From positions 929,822 to 993,821 of the forward strand of contig CANMFE010000001.1 of NCBI GenBank assembly GCA_947497085.1: DNA of 64,000 nucleotides, given 5' to 3'. Origin of the DNA: an uncultured Sphingomonadaceae bacterium. Lineage in GTDB: Bacteria > Pseudomonadota > Alphaproteobacteria > Sphingomonadales > Sphingomonadaceae. The notes under the pieces were generated by a model. That model ran no database searches. It had not been told where the DNA came from and saw only the letters and a program-made list of their open reading frames with translations. Positions 54,682 to 64,000 of this stretch are shown here, piece after piece. The position numbers and the translations under genes are program-made. Position 1 is the first letter of the stretch. Every line of letters begins with the position of its first letter.

Positions 54682-55389
54682 TTAGCGGTTAATCTTGATT
54701 TCGACACGGCGATTGGCCGGGTTGCGTTCACCGTCAAGTGTTTCCACCCGCGGATTATCTTCACCCTTGCCATCAACTGTGAGTATCGAGTCAGGAACGC
54801 CAGCCTGCCTCATCAAGTCCGCAATGGCGTTCGCACGCTCAAGCGACAATGGATAGTTGTAGCTGTCCGGGCCAGACCTATCGGTATGCCCGACCACATC
54901 AATCGAACGCCAGTTACATACTGTACGGTTCTGATTAATGAACGCCACTTTTTCTGCTGCACCCGCCATTGGAACAGCCGAATCCCATTCAAAATAGAAA
55001 GCTGCAGGCACTTCATCATTGCAAAGTGATGCCGTCGGTGCTGGTGGTAAAGGCGGTGTCACCGGGGTTGGCGACGGCGTATACAGCATGCGCTGGTAAA
55101 AGCGGTCGCACTTGCTGATACTGTCTTCATCGCGCGTATTGGACTTTGTATATCCAATAGCGATTGCGCACTGTATCTTGGCTTCAGTCGCCCAGGTATA
55201 GACATTGTTCAAACCCGCCAGAACCTGAGGCTCCTTCGTTTTTGCCAATGCTTCATCGTAGCGCCGGTCAAGCTCGCTGCGCAAATCATCCATGGGTAGT
55301 GACAAGAGATTGTCTGACTGCGCCATCGCGGTGCCAGAAAAGCTCATCATCAAGACGGTCGTGAACGCTGTGATCGATCTCTTTTTCAT
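54682..55389 (-). CDS. OmpA-family peptidoglycan-binding protein of the T1SS operon
   Basis: The 235-residue protein has a signal peptide (cleavage after about TAMA), a helical N-terminal part with two Cys, a Pro-rich hinge (PSPTPVTPPLPPAP) and a C-terminal OmpA domain: FEWDSAVP, VVGHTDRSGPDSYNYPLSLERANA and NPANRRVEI. Asp and Arg of these motifs bind diaminopimelate in known OmpA domains. It sits between adhesin and tolC, 58 bp after the adhesin stop, so it probably ties the export machine or the adhesin to peptidoglycan. Confidence 0.9.
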   Translation of the reverse strand: MKKRSITAFTTVLMMSFSGTAMAQSDNLLSLPMDDLRSELDRRYDEALAKTKEPQVLAGLNNVYTWATEAKIQCAIAIGYTKSNTRDEDSISKCDRFYQRMLYTPSPTPVTPPLPPAPTASLCNDEVPAAFYFEWDSAVPMAGAAEKVAFINQNRTVCNWRSIDVVGHTDRSGPDSYNYPLSLERANAIADLMRQAGVPDSILTVDGKGEDNPRVETLDGERNPANRRVEIKINR

Positions 55390-55447
55390 AGTTAACCCCC
55401 AAATAAATTAGTTATGCTACCCGATTGGTTTATTGCTGCATCTATCA

Positions 55448-58400
55448 TTATGCACCCATCGTCGCCAATGAATCCAGATCAGACTGCAAATCACGTATCG
55501 GGCTTGTCAGGATGAGATTGCCGTCAAGCCTTGCAGAGCTATTCAACAGATCAGAGAAGTCAATATAACTGACCAATTCCTGTACATCATCGGCTGCTTC
55601 AGTGAAACTATCAATAATATTATCAATTTGACTGGATACGCCTCCTTCAGCAAGCGCATTTTCGATAACCTCGGCAACCTTGGCATCTTCAGGTGTACGG
55701 CTTGTAACCGCATCCAGTTCTGCCTGCATCAATAACGCTTCCATCATGGCTGCGCCATCAATGTCCATGGCGGTCAATTGAACAGGCTCTGATACCTCAT
55801 TTTGTGCGCCATCATCCTTGCTCGCCATGCGCCCAGACCCATTATGGTCATATACGGCCTGAATAGTCTGAGCAATTTCCATGTCGTACTGATTTTGTAT
55901 GTTACTGTCATACTCCGCTGTGCTTTTCATCACATTGTCAGCGAATGGCAATGAAGATGTAACCACATCAGCAATCTGATATTCCGAAGCAGTTTCGGTA
56001 ACAGACTGAATAGTGGTATATTCCATAAAGCCTTCCGCTTCATTCTGCTCTATCACTGCAACCGGACTTACCGCTTCCCATTCAGAGGATACGATCCCCG
56101 CAGCACCAACGGCAACTGCCATGGCCTGCTGCGTGGCCACCCGGGCAGCGTCACTGCGGTCGCCCATCAGGGCGTCCAATATACCGATCGGCGGGTCAAG
56201 CGCATCAATGTCTTCATCTCCAGTAAAGAACGTGTCCTCGTCAATAATGACAGATGCGGTGTTGCCATTCAGGTAGATGACATCACCATCCTGAATGTTT
56301 GCCAAACCTCCTATAGATTCGGTGTCGGTCGTGGTGAAGAGAATTTCATTAGGACCCAGAACATGCACACCGTCAATATCTGCGGTGTTGCTGAATCCTT
56401 CACCTGATCCAGGCGCTCCGAAACCGTCATCTTCATCAAAGAATGGAGTTGCATTGGTTCCATCCCAGATAAACAGGTCACCATCTTCTATGGCCAGATT
56501 GTTGACGCCAACGCCACTCTCGTCTGTTATTGTGGACAGGACAAGATGGAATTCGCCTGGAACCGATGATTCAATCACGCTAACCGCGTTGATATCAGAA
56601 CTATTCCCCGTCAGACCTTCGTTTGAACCGTCAAAGATCAGTATCGCACCGCCACTGCCGCCATTGGCGCTCTGATCCCAAAGAACAACATCTTCATCAG
56701 CGAAACTGAGGTTGCCCCCTGTCGCGCTTGGCAAGGTGGCTCCGCCTCTTGTCGATAGCAAGAGGTCACCATCATCAAACGATTGGCCAAGAATGGTACC
56801 GCTGCCAGTAAAGACATGCAGGCCGTCTATATCTTCGTTCGTATTGCTGAATGTGTTGCCCCCGTCGAACAGCACCCCTGCTGTGGTGCCGTCCCAGGTA
56901 CCAACATCATCATCACCAATCGACTGCCCTTCAAATGTGGCATTGCCTTCTGTTGAGAAGCTGATGGTAGGTTTTGGCTGGTCATCATCCAAAATGGTGC
57001 CAGTGCCGGTCGAACTAGGCTCAAATGTTGTCCCCACCGCTACATCTGCGGTAAGCGTGAACGTTTCACCGACGCCTTCAAACTCAATGTCCTCAGTCGT
57101 CTGGACACGCACGACAATATCGGGCTGCGTACCGTTCGGAATTGTAAATTGCCCGCCCGGAAGACCAAAGAATGTCGTGCCGCCATCAAACGAAATCTGG
57201 ATGCCAGCGATACTGGAATTATAGTCCGTGCCATCCGCAGTGCCGTCTGTAAGCGACAGATCAACGGTAAGGTTATCAATCGCAGGCTGGCTCAGCGCGA
57301 TCTCAAACTCCATGAATTCGCCTTCTTCGGTTTTCGCATCGCCAACCGAAAGTGCGGGCACTTTCTGAAGTTCGATATCAAAAGCCACACGCTCGCTAAG
57401 GTCACCGTCACCGTCAATCGCACGGTAGAAGAAATTCTCTGGAATGGACGTTGTGCCAGGGGGCAAGAATTTTGGCGTAATATAGGTGAACTCACCAGTT
57501 TCGAAATTGATCGAAATATTACCGCCTGCAGCCGTATCGACATTGCTTAGCTGGCCATTGCCATCATCGGTTGCACCAGCTGGTGCACCACCAGGAATGG
57601 TGATGGTTGTGCCATCATAGATATACTGGATACCGTCAATTTCGACCAGTGAGAGCGAAGTACCATCTGCACCCGGATTATCCTCACCGCCCAGAGGCGC
57701 ACCCGGACCCGTACCCGTCAGGATATTACCGTTATTGATGCTGGATGTATTCAGATTGTCAAGCAGTGCATCAAGCAAGTCATCGAAGTCAGCGACGATG
57801 ATCGGCGCACCTTCGCCATCAATATCGACATCCTGCAACGGCCCGTTGTTAATGCCATTACCAACACCGATTGATGTAATCGTGAATTCAGGGCTCGAGT
57901 CATTAAAATAGTCGGCCCAGAGCGCTGCAGCTGTGTCTGTGAATGTTTCACCATTCGGTCCCTGACCCGTTGTCGGATTACCATCACTCAGGAAGAACAC
58001 CTGGTTTTCAGCGCCTGGTTCTGCATCAAAGTCGGTATTTGCAAAACTTGTCACCGCTGCGGAATAGTTTGTCAGGCCCGCAAACGGACGCGTACCACCG
58101 TCATTCGGGCTTGTCGCCAGCAATGCCGCTTCAAGCGCCGCATAGCTGGTAAAGGCTGCACCGCCATTCAGATTTATGGCTGCCGCAGAAAACACCGTAA
58201 CGAAAATTTCTGCATTTGGATCAATATCATAGATCGTCTGTGCGACACCCAGAACGGCGTCGATCTGGATTTCCAACTCATTATTATCGACACTGCCGCT
58301 ATAATCGAGAATGAAGCCGGCGTTGAAAGCGGCCGCTTTCACATTCACCAGGAATTCGTCAGCAGACGCAATAGGCGTATCATCATCAACAATCACATCC

Positions 58401-61400
58401 AATGTGCCTGTTGCTGTATCACCGTCAATGTCTTCCGCCTGATAGGTGAACGTGAAATTCTGCTCTTCCTCATCCGTTTGCGAGATGGAGTGGAAAACAG
58501 GATTCAGCTGTTCAACCGTATAGGCACCCGTAACCGGATCCGTGATTGTTGCTTCGATAACATCGACGCTGACACCATCCTGCACCTGGCTTACCGTCAG
58601 GACATCACCTGTGCCATTTACAGTATATGTAAAGCCGCCCGGCGCACCCGTGTCGAGCCATGTGACTGCGCCAGCACCATCAGCGCCAAACTCAAACCCA
58701 AGTGTTCCGCTTGTATTTGGCGGAGGCGTAACGCCATCATAGTCATCACTGCCGCCTGGGTTTGGCGTGTCATAGGTGTTGGTTGCCGTTTCATCGTCCA
58801 GATAAACAGCAGCATTGGCAGATGTTACCGGAACATCGTCTTCAACCGTGATGGTGAAGCCATCGGTAAACCCGACTCTATCGCCGTCTGCATCAACGGC
58901 AATAACCGCGCTAGAAAGATTGAGTGAAATTGTCTCATCATCATTCGCAGCCGGCGTCGGACCGTCTGCAACAGGATGGTCAATCTGACCGAGAAGTTCG
59001 AAGTCATAACTACCGTCACTGTTTAGGGTGAGAGTGAAGACGTCGTCTCCGCCAGCACTTGCAGTCAATACATTCCCAGCAACCGCATAGGTCACAGTAA
59101 CCCCGCCGGAGGTTATGGCCGGAAGACCGGTTACCTGCGCATTCAGTTCGAATGTACCGGGCTGGTCCGCACCAAAGCTTACCAAGCCTGCAACAGAGCC
59201 AGAGGCCGTGGTCGTATCTGAAACGCTGTCAAGGTTTCCGCCCGTCAGAGCATCTTCCTGAACAGATTCAACTTCAATAACGCCACTAATAACAGGCACA
59301 TCATCTTCAACGGTGACTGTCAGGCCATCGTCCAGAACAACGCTATCGCCATCGGCGTCAGTTGCCACCAGCGCAGAGGACAACGCCAGCGCCAGCGTCT
59401 CCGTATCATTGGCAACAGGATCAGGACCATCGCCAACAGGATGATCAATCTGGTCCAGAAGCGTGAACGTAAACACATCGTCACTGCCATCATCCGGCGT
59501 ACCTGCACCCGCTGTCTGTTCAAGCGTGAACACCATGCGACCGCCTGCAACACCCTCAATAACCGTACCATTTACATTATAGGTTACAGCTTCGCCATTC
59601 GACGTCACCGCTGTACCCGTGCTATCAAGCACTGGATCACCCGTAAGATCATCATTGATCGAGAACACACCTGGTTGGTCCGCGCCAAAGTCTACCAGGC
59701 TCGACAACACAGCCGCCGTAAATGTCGTGGTTGCAGATACCGCATCACCATTATTGCCATCAGCCAGACTGTCTTCGTCAACATCTCCGTTAACTGGTGA
59801 AGTAACCTGCGTCACAGGAACATCGTCTTCAATATTGACTGTCAGGCCGCTGGCCAGTGTGACCATGTCACCATCGGCATCACTTGCCGTCAGTGCGCTA
59901 GACAGATCAAATACCAGAACCTCATCATCATTCGCAACCGGATCAGGACCATCAGCTACCGGATGATCAATCTGATCAAGCAGCGTGAACGTAAACAACG
60001 TGCCATCACCATTGGTATCCACCAGGGTAAACACATCACCTGCACTCGTCGAGGCGGTCAGCGTATTGCCAGATACTGCATAGGTCACAGCTTCGCCATT
60101 TGACGTCAGGCCCTGTGCCAGCAACGCAGCCGTATCTGTGCTCAATGCAAATGTACCGGGTTGGTCCGCACCAAAGCTTACCAAGCCTGCAAGATCGGCC
60201 GCACTTATCGTCGCAACTGTCGTCACTGCGTCACCATCGGTCACACCATCGGCAAGCTCGTCCTCGTCGACATCAATCGCGACAGGTGTCGTGACCTCAG
60301 CCAATGGCACATCATCTTCAACGGTGACTGTCAGGCCATCGTCCAGAACAACGCTATCGCCATCGGCGTCAGTTGCCACCAGCGCAGAGGACAACGCCAG
60401 CGCCAGCGTCTCCGTATCATTGGCAACAGGATCAGGACCATCGCCAACAGGATGATCAATCTGGTCCAGAAGCGTGAACGTAAACACATCGTCACTGCCA
60501 TCATCCGGCGTACCTGCACCCGCTGTCTGTTCAAGCGTGAACACCATGCGACCGCCTGCAACACCCTCAATAACCGTACCATTTACATTATAGGTTACAG
60601 CTTCGCCATTCGACGTCACCGCCGTGCCCGTCGAATCCATTACAGGATCACCCGTAATATCCGTGTTCACAGAGAACACACCAGGCTCGTCCGCACCAAA
60701 GTCCACCAGACTCGACAATACAGCCGCCGTAAATGTCGTGGTTGCAGATACCGCATCACCATTATTGCCATCAGCCAGACTGTCTTCGTCAACATCTCCG
60801 TTAACTGGTGAAGTAACCTGCGTCACAGGAACATCGTCTTCAATATTGACTGTCAGGCCGCTGGCCAGTGTGACCATGTCACCATCGGCATCACTTGCCG
60901 TCAGTGCGCTAGACAGATCAAATACCAGAACCTCATCATCATTCGCAACCGGATCAGGACCATCAGCTACCGGATGATCAATCTGATCAAGCAGCGTGAA
61001 CGTAAACAACGTGCCATCACCATTGGTATCCACCAGGGTAAACACATCGCCTGCACTCGTCGAGGCGGTCAGCGTATTGCCAGATACTGCATAGGTCACA
61101 GCTTCGCCATTTGACGTCAGGCCCTGTGCCAGCAACGCAGCCGTATCTGTGCTCAATGCAAATGTACCGGGTTGGTCCGCACCAAAGCTTACCAAGCCTG
61201 CAAGATCGGCCGCACTTATCGTCGCAACTGTCGTCACTGCGTCACCATCGGTCACACCATCGGCAAGCTCGTCCTCGTCGACATCAATCGCGACAGGTGT
61301 CGTGACTTCAGCCAATGGCACATCATCTTCAACGGTGACTGTCAGGCCATCGTCCAGAACAACGCTATCGCCATCGGCGTCAGTTGCCACCAGCATAGAC

Positions 61401-64000
61401 GATAGCGCCAATACCAGCGTCTCTGCGTCATCAGCTGCAGGGTCCGCGCCATCCGCTACTGGATGATCAATCTGGTCAACCAGTGTGAACGTAAATACAT
61501 CGTCTGCGCCATCCGGCGTGCCTGCGCCCGCAGTCTGTTCAAACGTGAACACAACGCGTCCACCAGCGACACCCTCAATAACCGTACCATTTACATTATA
61601 GGTTACAGCTTCGCCATTCGACGTCACCGCTGTACCCGTGCTATCAAGCACTGGATCGCCCGTAAGATCATCATTGATCGAGAACACACCGGGTTGATCC
61701 GCGCCAAAGTCTACCAGACTCGACAACACAGCCGTCGTAAATGCCGTGCTCGCACTTACCGCATCACCATCATTACCATCAGCCAGACTGTCTTCGTCAA
61801 CATCTCCATTAACCGGAGCTGTGACTTCTGCTACCGGCCCGTCATCTTCAAAGCTAATCAAGGCTCCAATGTTGACGTCCTGCGTGATGGCATCGCCATC
61901 ACCATCCGTAACCGTGACAACTGCTGTAATATTGGCATTGCTTAGATCAATGGCTTCGTCATAACTCGAACCGGTCGTTGTGCCATCATGCTGCTCAGGA
62001 TGCTGCAGTGCCAGATACTGGGCTACAGTCACTTCACCCGTAGTGTCATCAACACTGATCACAAATGCGACTGGGCCGGCAGCTCCGCCGACACGGCCTA
62101 CAACCAAGCCTGCCTCTTCATAGAGCAGAACGTCGTCACCAGTGGATGTATTGACACCCGAATCCGTTCCGTCAGCCGGAATAGAAAGACTTATCAGCGC
62201 GGTTGCACCTTCATTATCTTGCCCTGCAAGACCGCTGTCCGCACTAACCAGATTAGCAGAATCTGTACCCAGCAACGTACCATAAGCACTCGCCGCGAAA
62301 GGATCCACAACTGGTGCCTGATTATCAGCATCGTCTGTTTCATCGATAGTAATAACCGCACCTGTTACGGAAATATCCGCTCCAGGGCCGTCATCAAGGA
62401 AGCTGATACGGTCGCCAACACCAACCGAAGCTGTGTCAACATCACCGTCTTCATCTGTCGCAGTCACGACTGCATTAATGAGACCGTCCAGATCAATGGC
62501 TTCATCATAGCTCGATCCGGTTGCCGTACCATCATGTGCCTCAGGATGGTTTAGTGACAGATATTGCGCGACACTGATCACACCCGTGGTGTCATCAATA
62601 GTCACGGCAAAAGCTGCCTCACCGTCATTAGTGCCCCCGCCTGTCACGCGGCCAACAATGATATCTCCCTCCAGAACCAGCACAATCGCCTGACCGTCAG
62701 TCGTTGTCAGCGTCGTAGTGCCATCACCATTCACTTCCAGGGAGAAAGCAGCCGAGCCGTCCGCATCCGCGCCTATCAGGCTATTGCTGCTGACCACTCC
62801 AGTAGAACTCTGCGCATATTGCGGGAAGCTTGCGCCATCTGCGCCCGGCGTTGCCACCGCAGCGAATAGAGCAGAAACCGCAGCATCGCTAGTTTCATCT
62901 GTACCGGCATTAATGCCTGCGCTTTCGTCAATGGTTACATCGCTATTTGCAACAGTCAGTATGTCGGCAACAGGAACATCATCTTCAACATTCAAGGTCA
63001 GACCGCTGCCAAGCACAACCTTGTCACCGTCCGCATCAACCGCCGTCAGCGCAGATGACAGATCAATGCTCAAAAGCTCGTCATCATTCGCAACAGGATC
63101 AGGACCATCAGCTACCGGATGATCCAGCTGATCCAATAACGTCACCGTGAACAAGCTGCCGTCGCCATTGGTGTCCACCAAGGTCAACACATCGCCATTC
63201 ACCGTCGAACCCGTCAAGGTATCGCCCACAACACTGAACGTCACAGCTTCGCCATCGCTCGTCAGACCCAGCGCATCCAGCGCGCTCACATCCGTGCTCA
63301 GCTCAAAGCCCGCAGGCGCATCCGCGCCTACACTCACCAGCCCAAGCAGATCAGCAGCACTGATCGTCGCCACCGTCGTCTCTGCGTCACCATCACTATT
63401 GCCGCCAGAAAGCTCGTCCTCATCCACCTGTACAACGACAGGCGTCACGGCGTCCGCAACAGGAACATCATCCTCGATGCTCACCGCAAAGCCGCCCGTC
63501 AGCACAAGCGCGTCATCATCCGCGTCGCTCGCAATAATCGCGCTCGACAGATCCAACACCAACGTCTCGTCATCATTGGCTTGAGGATCCGCACCGTCCG
63601 CAACAGGATGATCAACCTGGTCCAGCAGCGTAAACGTATACGAACCATCCGTATTCAGCTGAAGCGTGAACACATCACCCGCGCTCGTCGACGCCGTCAG
63701 CGTATCACCCGCAACCGCATAGCTCACCGCTTCGCCATTCGATGTCAGCGCTGGCAAACCAGACGTATCACCATTCAGCGCAAACGTGCCCGCCTGATCC
63801 GCGCCAATCTCCACAAGAGAAGCCACAGAGCCCGTAGCCACCGCCGTGTCACCCGCATCATCAACGTTACCGCCAGAAAGCGCATCTTCCTGTACCTCGG
63901 CAAGCTCGCTCGCCGCACTCATCACAGGAACATCATCTTCAACATTCAAGGTCAGACCGCTGCCAAGCACAACCTTGTCACCGTCCGCATCAACCGCCGT
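55448..64000 (-). CDS. Giant type I-secreted adhesin with T1SS-143/DUF5801 repeats, VWA and Calx-beta domains (partial, N-terminus outside)
   Basis: The frame is open from the window edge to a stop at 55448, at least 2850 residues. From the visible N-terminal side there are: T1SS-143/DUF5801-type repeats of about 165-170 residues (recurring LVSFGADQPGTF, SNGEAVTY, FTLLDQIDHPVADG, TDADGD and VEDDVP); two related units with VAQYLxLxHPExHDGT; more T1SS-143 repeats; a VWA domain (about 58340-57760) with MIDAS DYSGS; a region with Calx-beta features (GTGTILDDD); a propeller-like region; and a C-terminal secretion region. No classical GGxGxD array is seen near the end. The T1SS genes follow directly. 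The LapG-like protease nearby suggests LapA-like surface retention, but the needed N-terminus is not visible. Confidence 0.93.
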   Translation of the reverse strand, partial: TAVDADGDKVVLGSGLTLNVEDDVPVMSAASELAEVQEDALSGGNVDDAGDTAVATGSVASLVEIGADQAGTFALNGDTSGLPALTSNGEAVSYAVAGDTLTASTSAGDVFTLQLNTDGSYTFTLLDQVDHPVADGADPQANDDETLVLDLSSAIIASDADDDALVLTGGFAVSIEDDVPVADAVTPVVVQVDEDELSGGNSDGDAETTVATISAADLLGLVSVGADAPAGFELSTDVSALDALGLTSDGEAVTFSVVGDTLTGSTVNGDVLTLVDTNGDGSLFTVTLLDQLDHPVADGPDPVANDDELLSIDLSSALTAVDADGDKVVLGSGLTLNVEDDVPVADILTVANSDVTIDESAGINAGTDETSDAAVSALFAAVATPGADGASFPQYAQSSTGVVSSNSLIGADADGSAAFSLEVNGDGTTTLTTTDGQAIVLVLEGDIIVGRVTGGGTNDGEAAFAVTIDDTTGVISVAQYLSLNHPEAHDGTATGSSYDEAIDLDGLINAVVTATDEDGDVDTASVGVGDRISFLDDGPGADISVTGAVITIDETDDADNQAPVVDPFAASAYGTLLGTDSANLVSADSGLAGQDNEGATALISLSIPADGTDSGVNTSTGDDVLLYEEAGLVVGRVGGAAGPVAFVISVDDTTGEVTVAQYLALQHPEQHDGTTTGSSYDEAIDLSNANITAVVTVTDGDGDAITQDVNIGALISFEDDGPVAEVTAPVNGDVDEDSLADGNDGDAVSASTAFTTAVLSSLVDFGADQPGVFSINDDLTGDPVLDSTGTAVTSNGEAVTYNVNGTVIEGVAGGRVVFTFEQTAGAGTPDGADDVFTFTLVDQIDHPVADGADPAADDAETLVLALSSMLVATDADGDSVVLDDGLTVTVEDDVPLAEVTTPVAIDVDEDELADGVTDGDAVTTVATISAADLAGLVSFGADQPGTFALSTDTAALLAQGLTSNGEAVTYAVSGNTLTASTSAGDVFTLVDTNGDGTLFTFTLLDQIDHPVADGPDPVANDDEVLVFDLSSALTASDADGDMVTLASGLTVNIEDDVPVTQVTSPVNGDVDEDSLADGNNGDAVSATTTFTAAVLSSLVDFGADEPGVFSVNTDITGDPVMDSTGTAVTSNGEAVTYNVNGTVIEGVAGGRMVFTLEQTAGAGTPDDGSDDVFTFTLLDQIDHPVGDGPDPVANDTETLALALSSALVATDADGDSVVLDDGLTVTVEDDVPLAEVTTPVAIDVDEDELADGVTDGDAVTTVATISAADLAGLVSFGADQPGTFALSTDTAALLAQGLTSNGEAVTYAVSGNTLTASTSAGDVFTLVDTNGDGTLFTFTLLDQIDHPVADGPDPVANDDEVLVFDLSSALTASDADGDMVTLASGLTVNIEDDVPVTQVTSPVNGDVDEDSLADGNNGDAVSATTTFTAAVLSSLVDFGADQPGVFSINDDLTGDPVLDSTGTAVTSNGEAVTYNVNGTVIEGVAGGRMVFTLEQTAGAGTPDDGSDDVFTFTLLDQIDHPVGDGPDPVANDTETLALALSSALVATDADGDSVVLDDGLTVTVEDDVPVISGVIEVESVQEDALTGGNLDSVSDTTTASGSVAGLVSFGADQPGTFELNAQVTGLPAITSGGVTVTYAVAGNVLTASAGGDDVFTLTLNSDGSYDFELLGQIDHPVADGPTPAANDDETISLNLSSAVIAVDADGDRVGFTDGFTITVEDDVPVTSANAAVYLDDETATNTYDTPNPGGSDDYDGVTPPPNTSGTLGFEFGADGAGAVTWLDTGAPGGFTYTVNGTGDVLTVSQVQDGVSVDVIEATITDPVTGAYTVEQLNPVFHSISQTDEEEQNFTFTYQAEDIDGDTATGTLDVIVDDDTPIASADEFLVNVKAAAFNAGFILDYSGSVDNNELEIQIDAVLGVAQTIYDIDPNAEIFVTVFSAAAINLNGGAAFTSYAALEAALLATSPNDGGTRPFAGLTNYSAAVTSFANTDFDAEPGAENQVFFLSDGNPTTGQGPNGETFTDTAAALWADYFNDSSPEFTITSIGVGNGINNGPLQDVDIDGEGAPIIVADFDDLLDALLDNLNTSSINNGNILTGTGPGAPLGGEDNPGADGTSLSLVEIDGIQYIYDGTTITIPGGAPAGATDDGNGQLSNVDTAAGGNISINFETGEFTYITPKFLPPGTTSIPENFFYRAIDGDGDLSERVAFDIELQKVPALSVGDAKTEEGEFMEFEIALSQPAIDNLTVDLSLTDGTADGTDYNSSIAGIQISFDGGTTFFGLPGGQFTIPNGTQPDIVVRVQTTEDIEFEGVGETFTLTADVAVGTTFEPSSTGTGTILDDDQPKPTISFSTEGNATFEGQSIGDDDVGTWDGTTAGVLFDGGNTFSNTNEDIDGLHVFTGSGTILGQSFDDGDLLLSTRGGATLPSATGGNLSFADEDVVLWDQSANGGSGGAILIFDGSNEGLTGNSSDINAVSVIESSVPGEFHLVLSTITDESGVGVNNLAIEDGDLFIWDGTNATPFFDEDDGFGAPGSGEGFSNTADIDGVHVLGPNEILFTTTDTESIGGLANIQDGDVIYLNGNTASVIIDEDTFFTGDEDIDALDPPIGILDALMGDRSDAARVATQQAMAVAVGAAGIVSSEWEAVSPVAVIEQNEAEGFMEYTTIQSVTETASEYQIADVVTSSLPFADNVMKSTAEYDSNIQNQYDMEIAQTIQAVYDHNGSGRMASKDDGAQNEVSEPVQLTAMDIDGAAMMEALLMQAELDAVTSRTPEDAKVAEVIENALAEGGVSSQIDNIIDSFTEAADDVQELVSYIDFSDLLNSSARLDGNLILTSPIRDLQSDLDSLATMGA
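56190..56975 (-). other. Possible beta-propeller region of the adhesin
   Basis: The translation shows about four loosely repeated units of 55-70 residues of the form DIDGxHV..ILxxT..DGDxxxWDG..xxxFD. Examples are DIDGLHVFTGSGTIL, DINAVSVIESS, DIDGVHVLGPNEILF, and DLLLST, DLFIWDG, DVIYLNG. The alternation suggests blades of a beta-propeller. Position in the protein is between the Calx-beta-like part and the secretion signal. This is pattern reading, not a family match. Confidence 0.45.
59301..61322. repeat. Tandem duplication of 1011 bp in the adhesin gene
   Basis: Unit 1 (59301-60311) and unit 2 (60312-61322) align without gaps at an offset of exactly 1011 bp (337 codons, two T1SS-143 repeats). 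Most of the length is identical, including silent sites; one patch (about 59612-59702 against 60623-60713) differs at many positions. A third unit begins at 61323, matches for about 75 bases and then diverges. The in-frame length means repeat number can change without breaking the gene. Confidence 0.93.

Noticed and set aside
55448..64000. Many plus-strand frames opposite the adhesin
   Set aside because: They mirror the repeated coding strand, recur at the 1011-bp offset and have no start signals; they are antisense shadows.
1..64000. CRISPR array, rRNA genes or insertion sequences
   Set aside because: No regularly spaced 25-40 bp repeats with unique spacers, no rRNA-like sequence and no transposase frame were seen.

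Overview
The window looks like an alphaproteobacterial chromosome, most likely from the Sphingomonadales. The markers are a SciP/DUF1153 gene, a very large NAD-type glutamate dehydrogenase, an NDUFA9-like protein, a Lys/Ala-tailed L21 beside L27, T1SS-143 adhesin repeats and palindromes of the type common in sphingomonads. This is inference from gene content; no database was searched.

Region 1, about 1-22010, is accessory DNA next to a tRNA-Leu(CAG) gene (22011-22097). A P4-type tyrosine integrase (20654-21844) begins just past the tRNA 3' end. Further in are a frameshifted SRAP gene, a block bounded by a 36-bp imperfect direct repeat (9616-9651 and 19609-19644), and a defence cluster on the minus strand. 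The bounded block holds a coiled-coil/HlyD chimera, a lipoprotein and a 2580-residue trypsin-like protease/RTX protein. The defence cluster is a two-gene Gabija system (gajA, gajB) followed by a complete-looking type I hsdR-hsdM-hsdS operon whose hsdS runs off the window. The far attachment site is not in the window.

Region 2, about 22011-47500, is housekeeping chromosome: NDUFA9-like protein, TetR/hydrolase pair, GNAT, rpmA-rplU, lipoprotein, serine hydrolase, two small secreted or membrane unknowns, an MDR oxidoreductase, mnmA, sciP, a GlsB-like membrane protein, a two-gene RND efflux operon, DUF445, gdhZ, a PAS-like protein and tRNA-Thr(CGT). Three convergent gene gaps carry inverted repeats.

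Region 3, about 47500-64000, is a surface-adhesin secretion locus. A LapG-like periplasmic cysteine protease (plus strand) converges on a minus-strand operon. In transcription order that operon is a giant type I-secreted adhesin (at least 2850 residues, N-terminus outside), an OmpA-domain protein, a TolC-like channel, a type I ABC exporter, a membrane-anchored SleB-type wall hydrolase and an HlyD adaptor. The wall hydrolase overlaps the ABC gene by one base, so it belongs to the export operon; this is the most unusual arrangement in the window. The adhesin carries a recent 1011-bp tandem duplication, a von Willebrand A domain, a Calx-beta-like segment and a C-terminal repeat region that may be a beta-propeller. 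The island protease/RTX protein has only a broken HlyD next to it and may depend on this chromosomal exporter.
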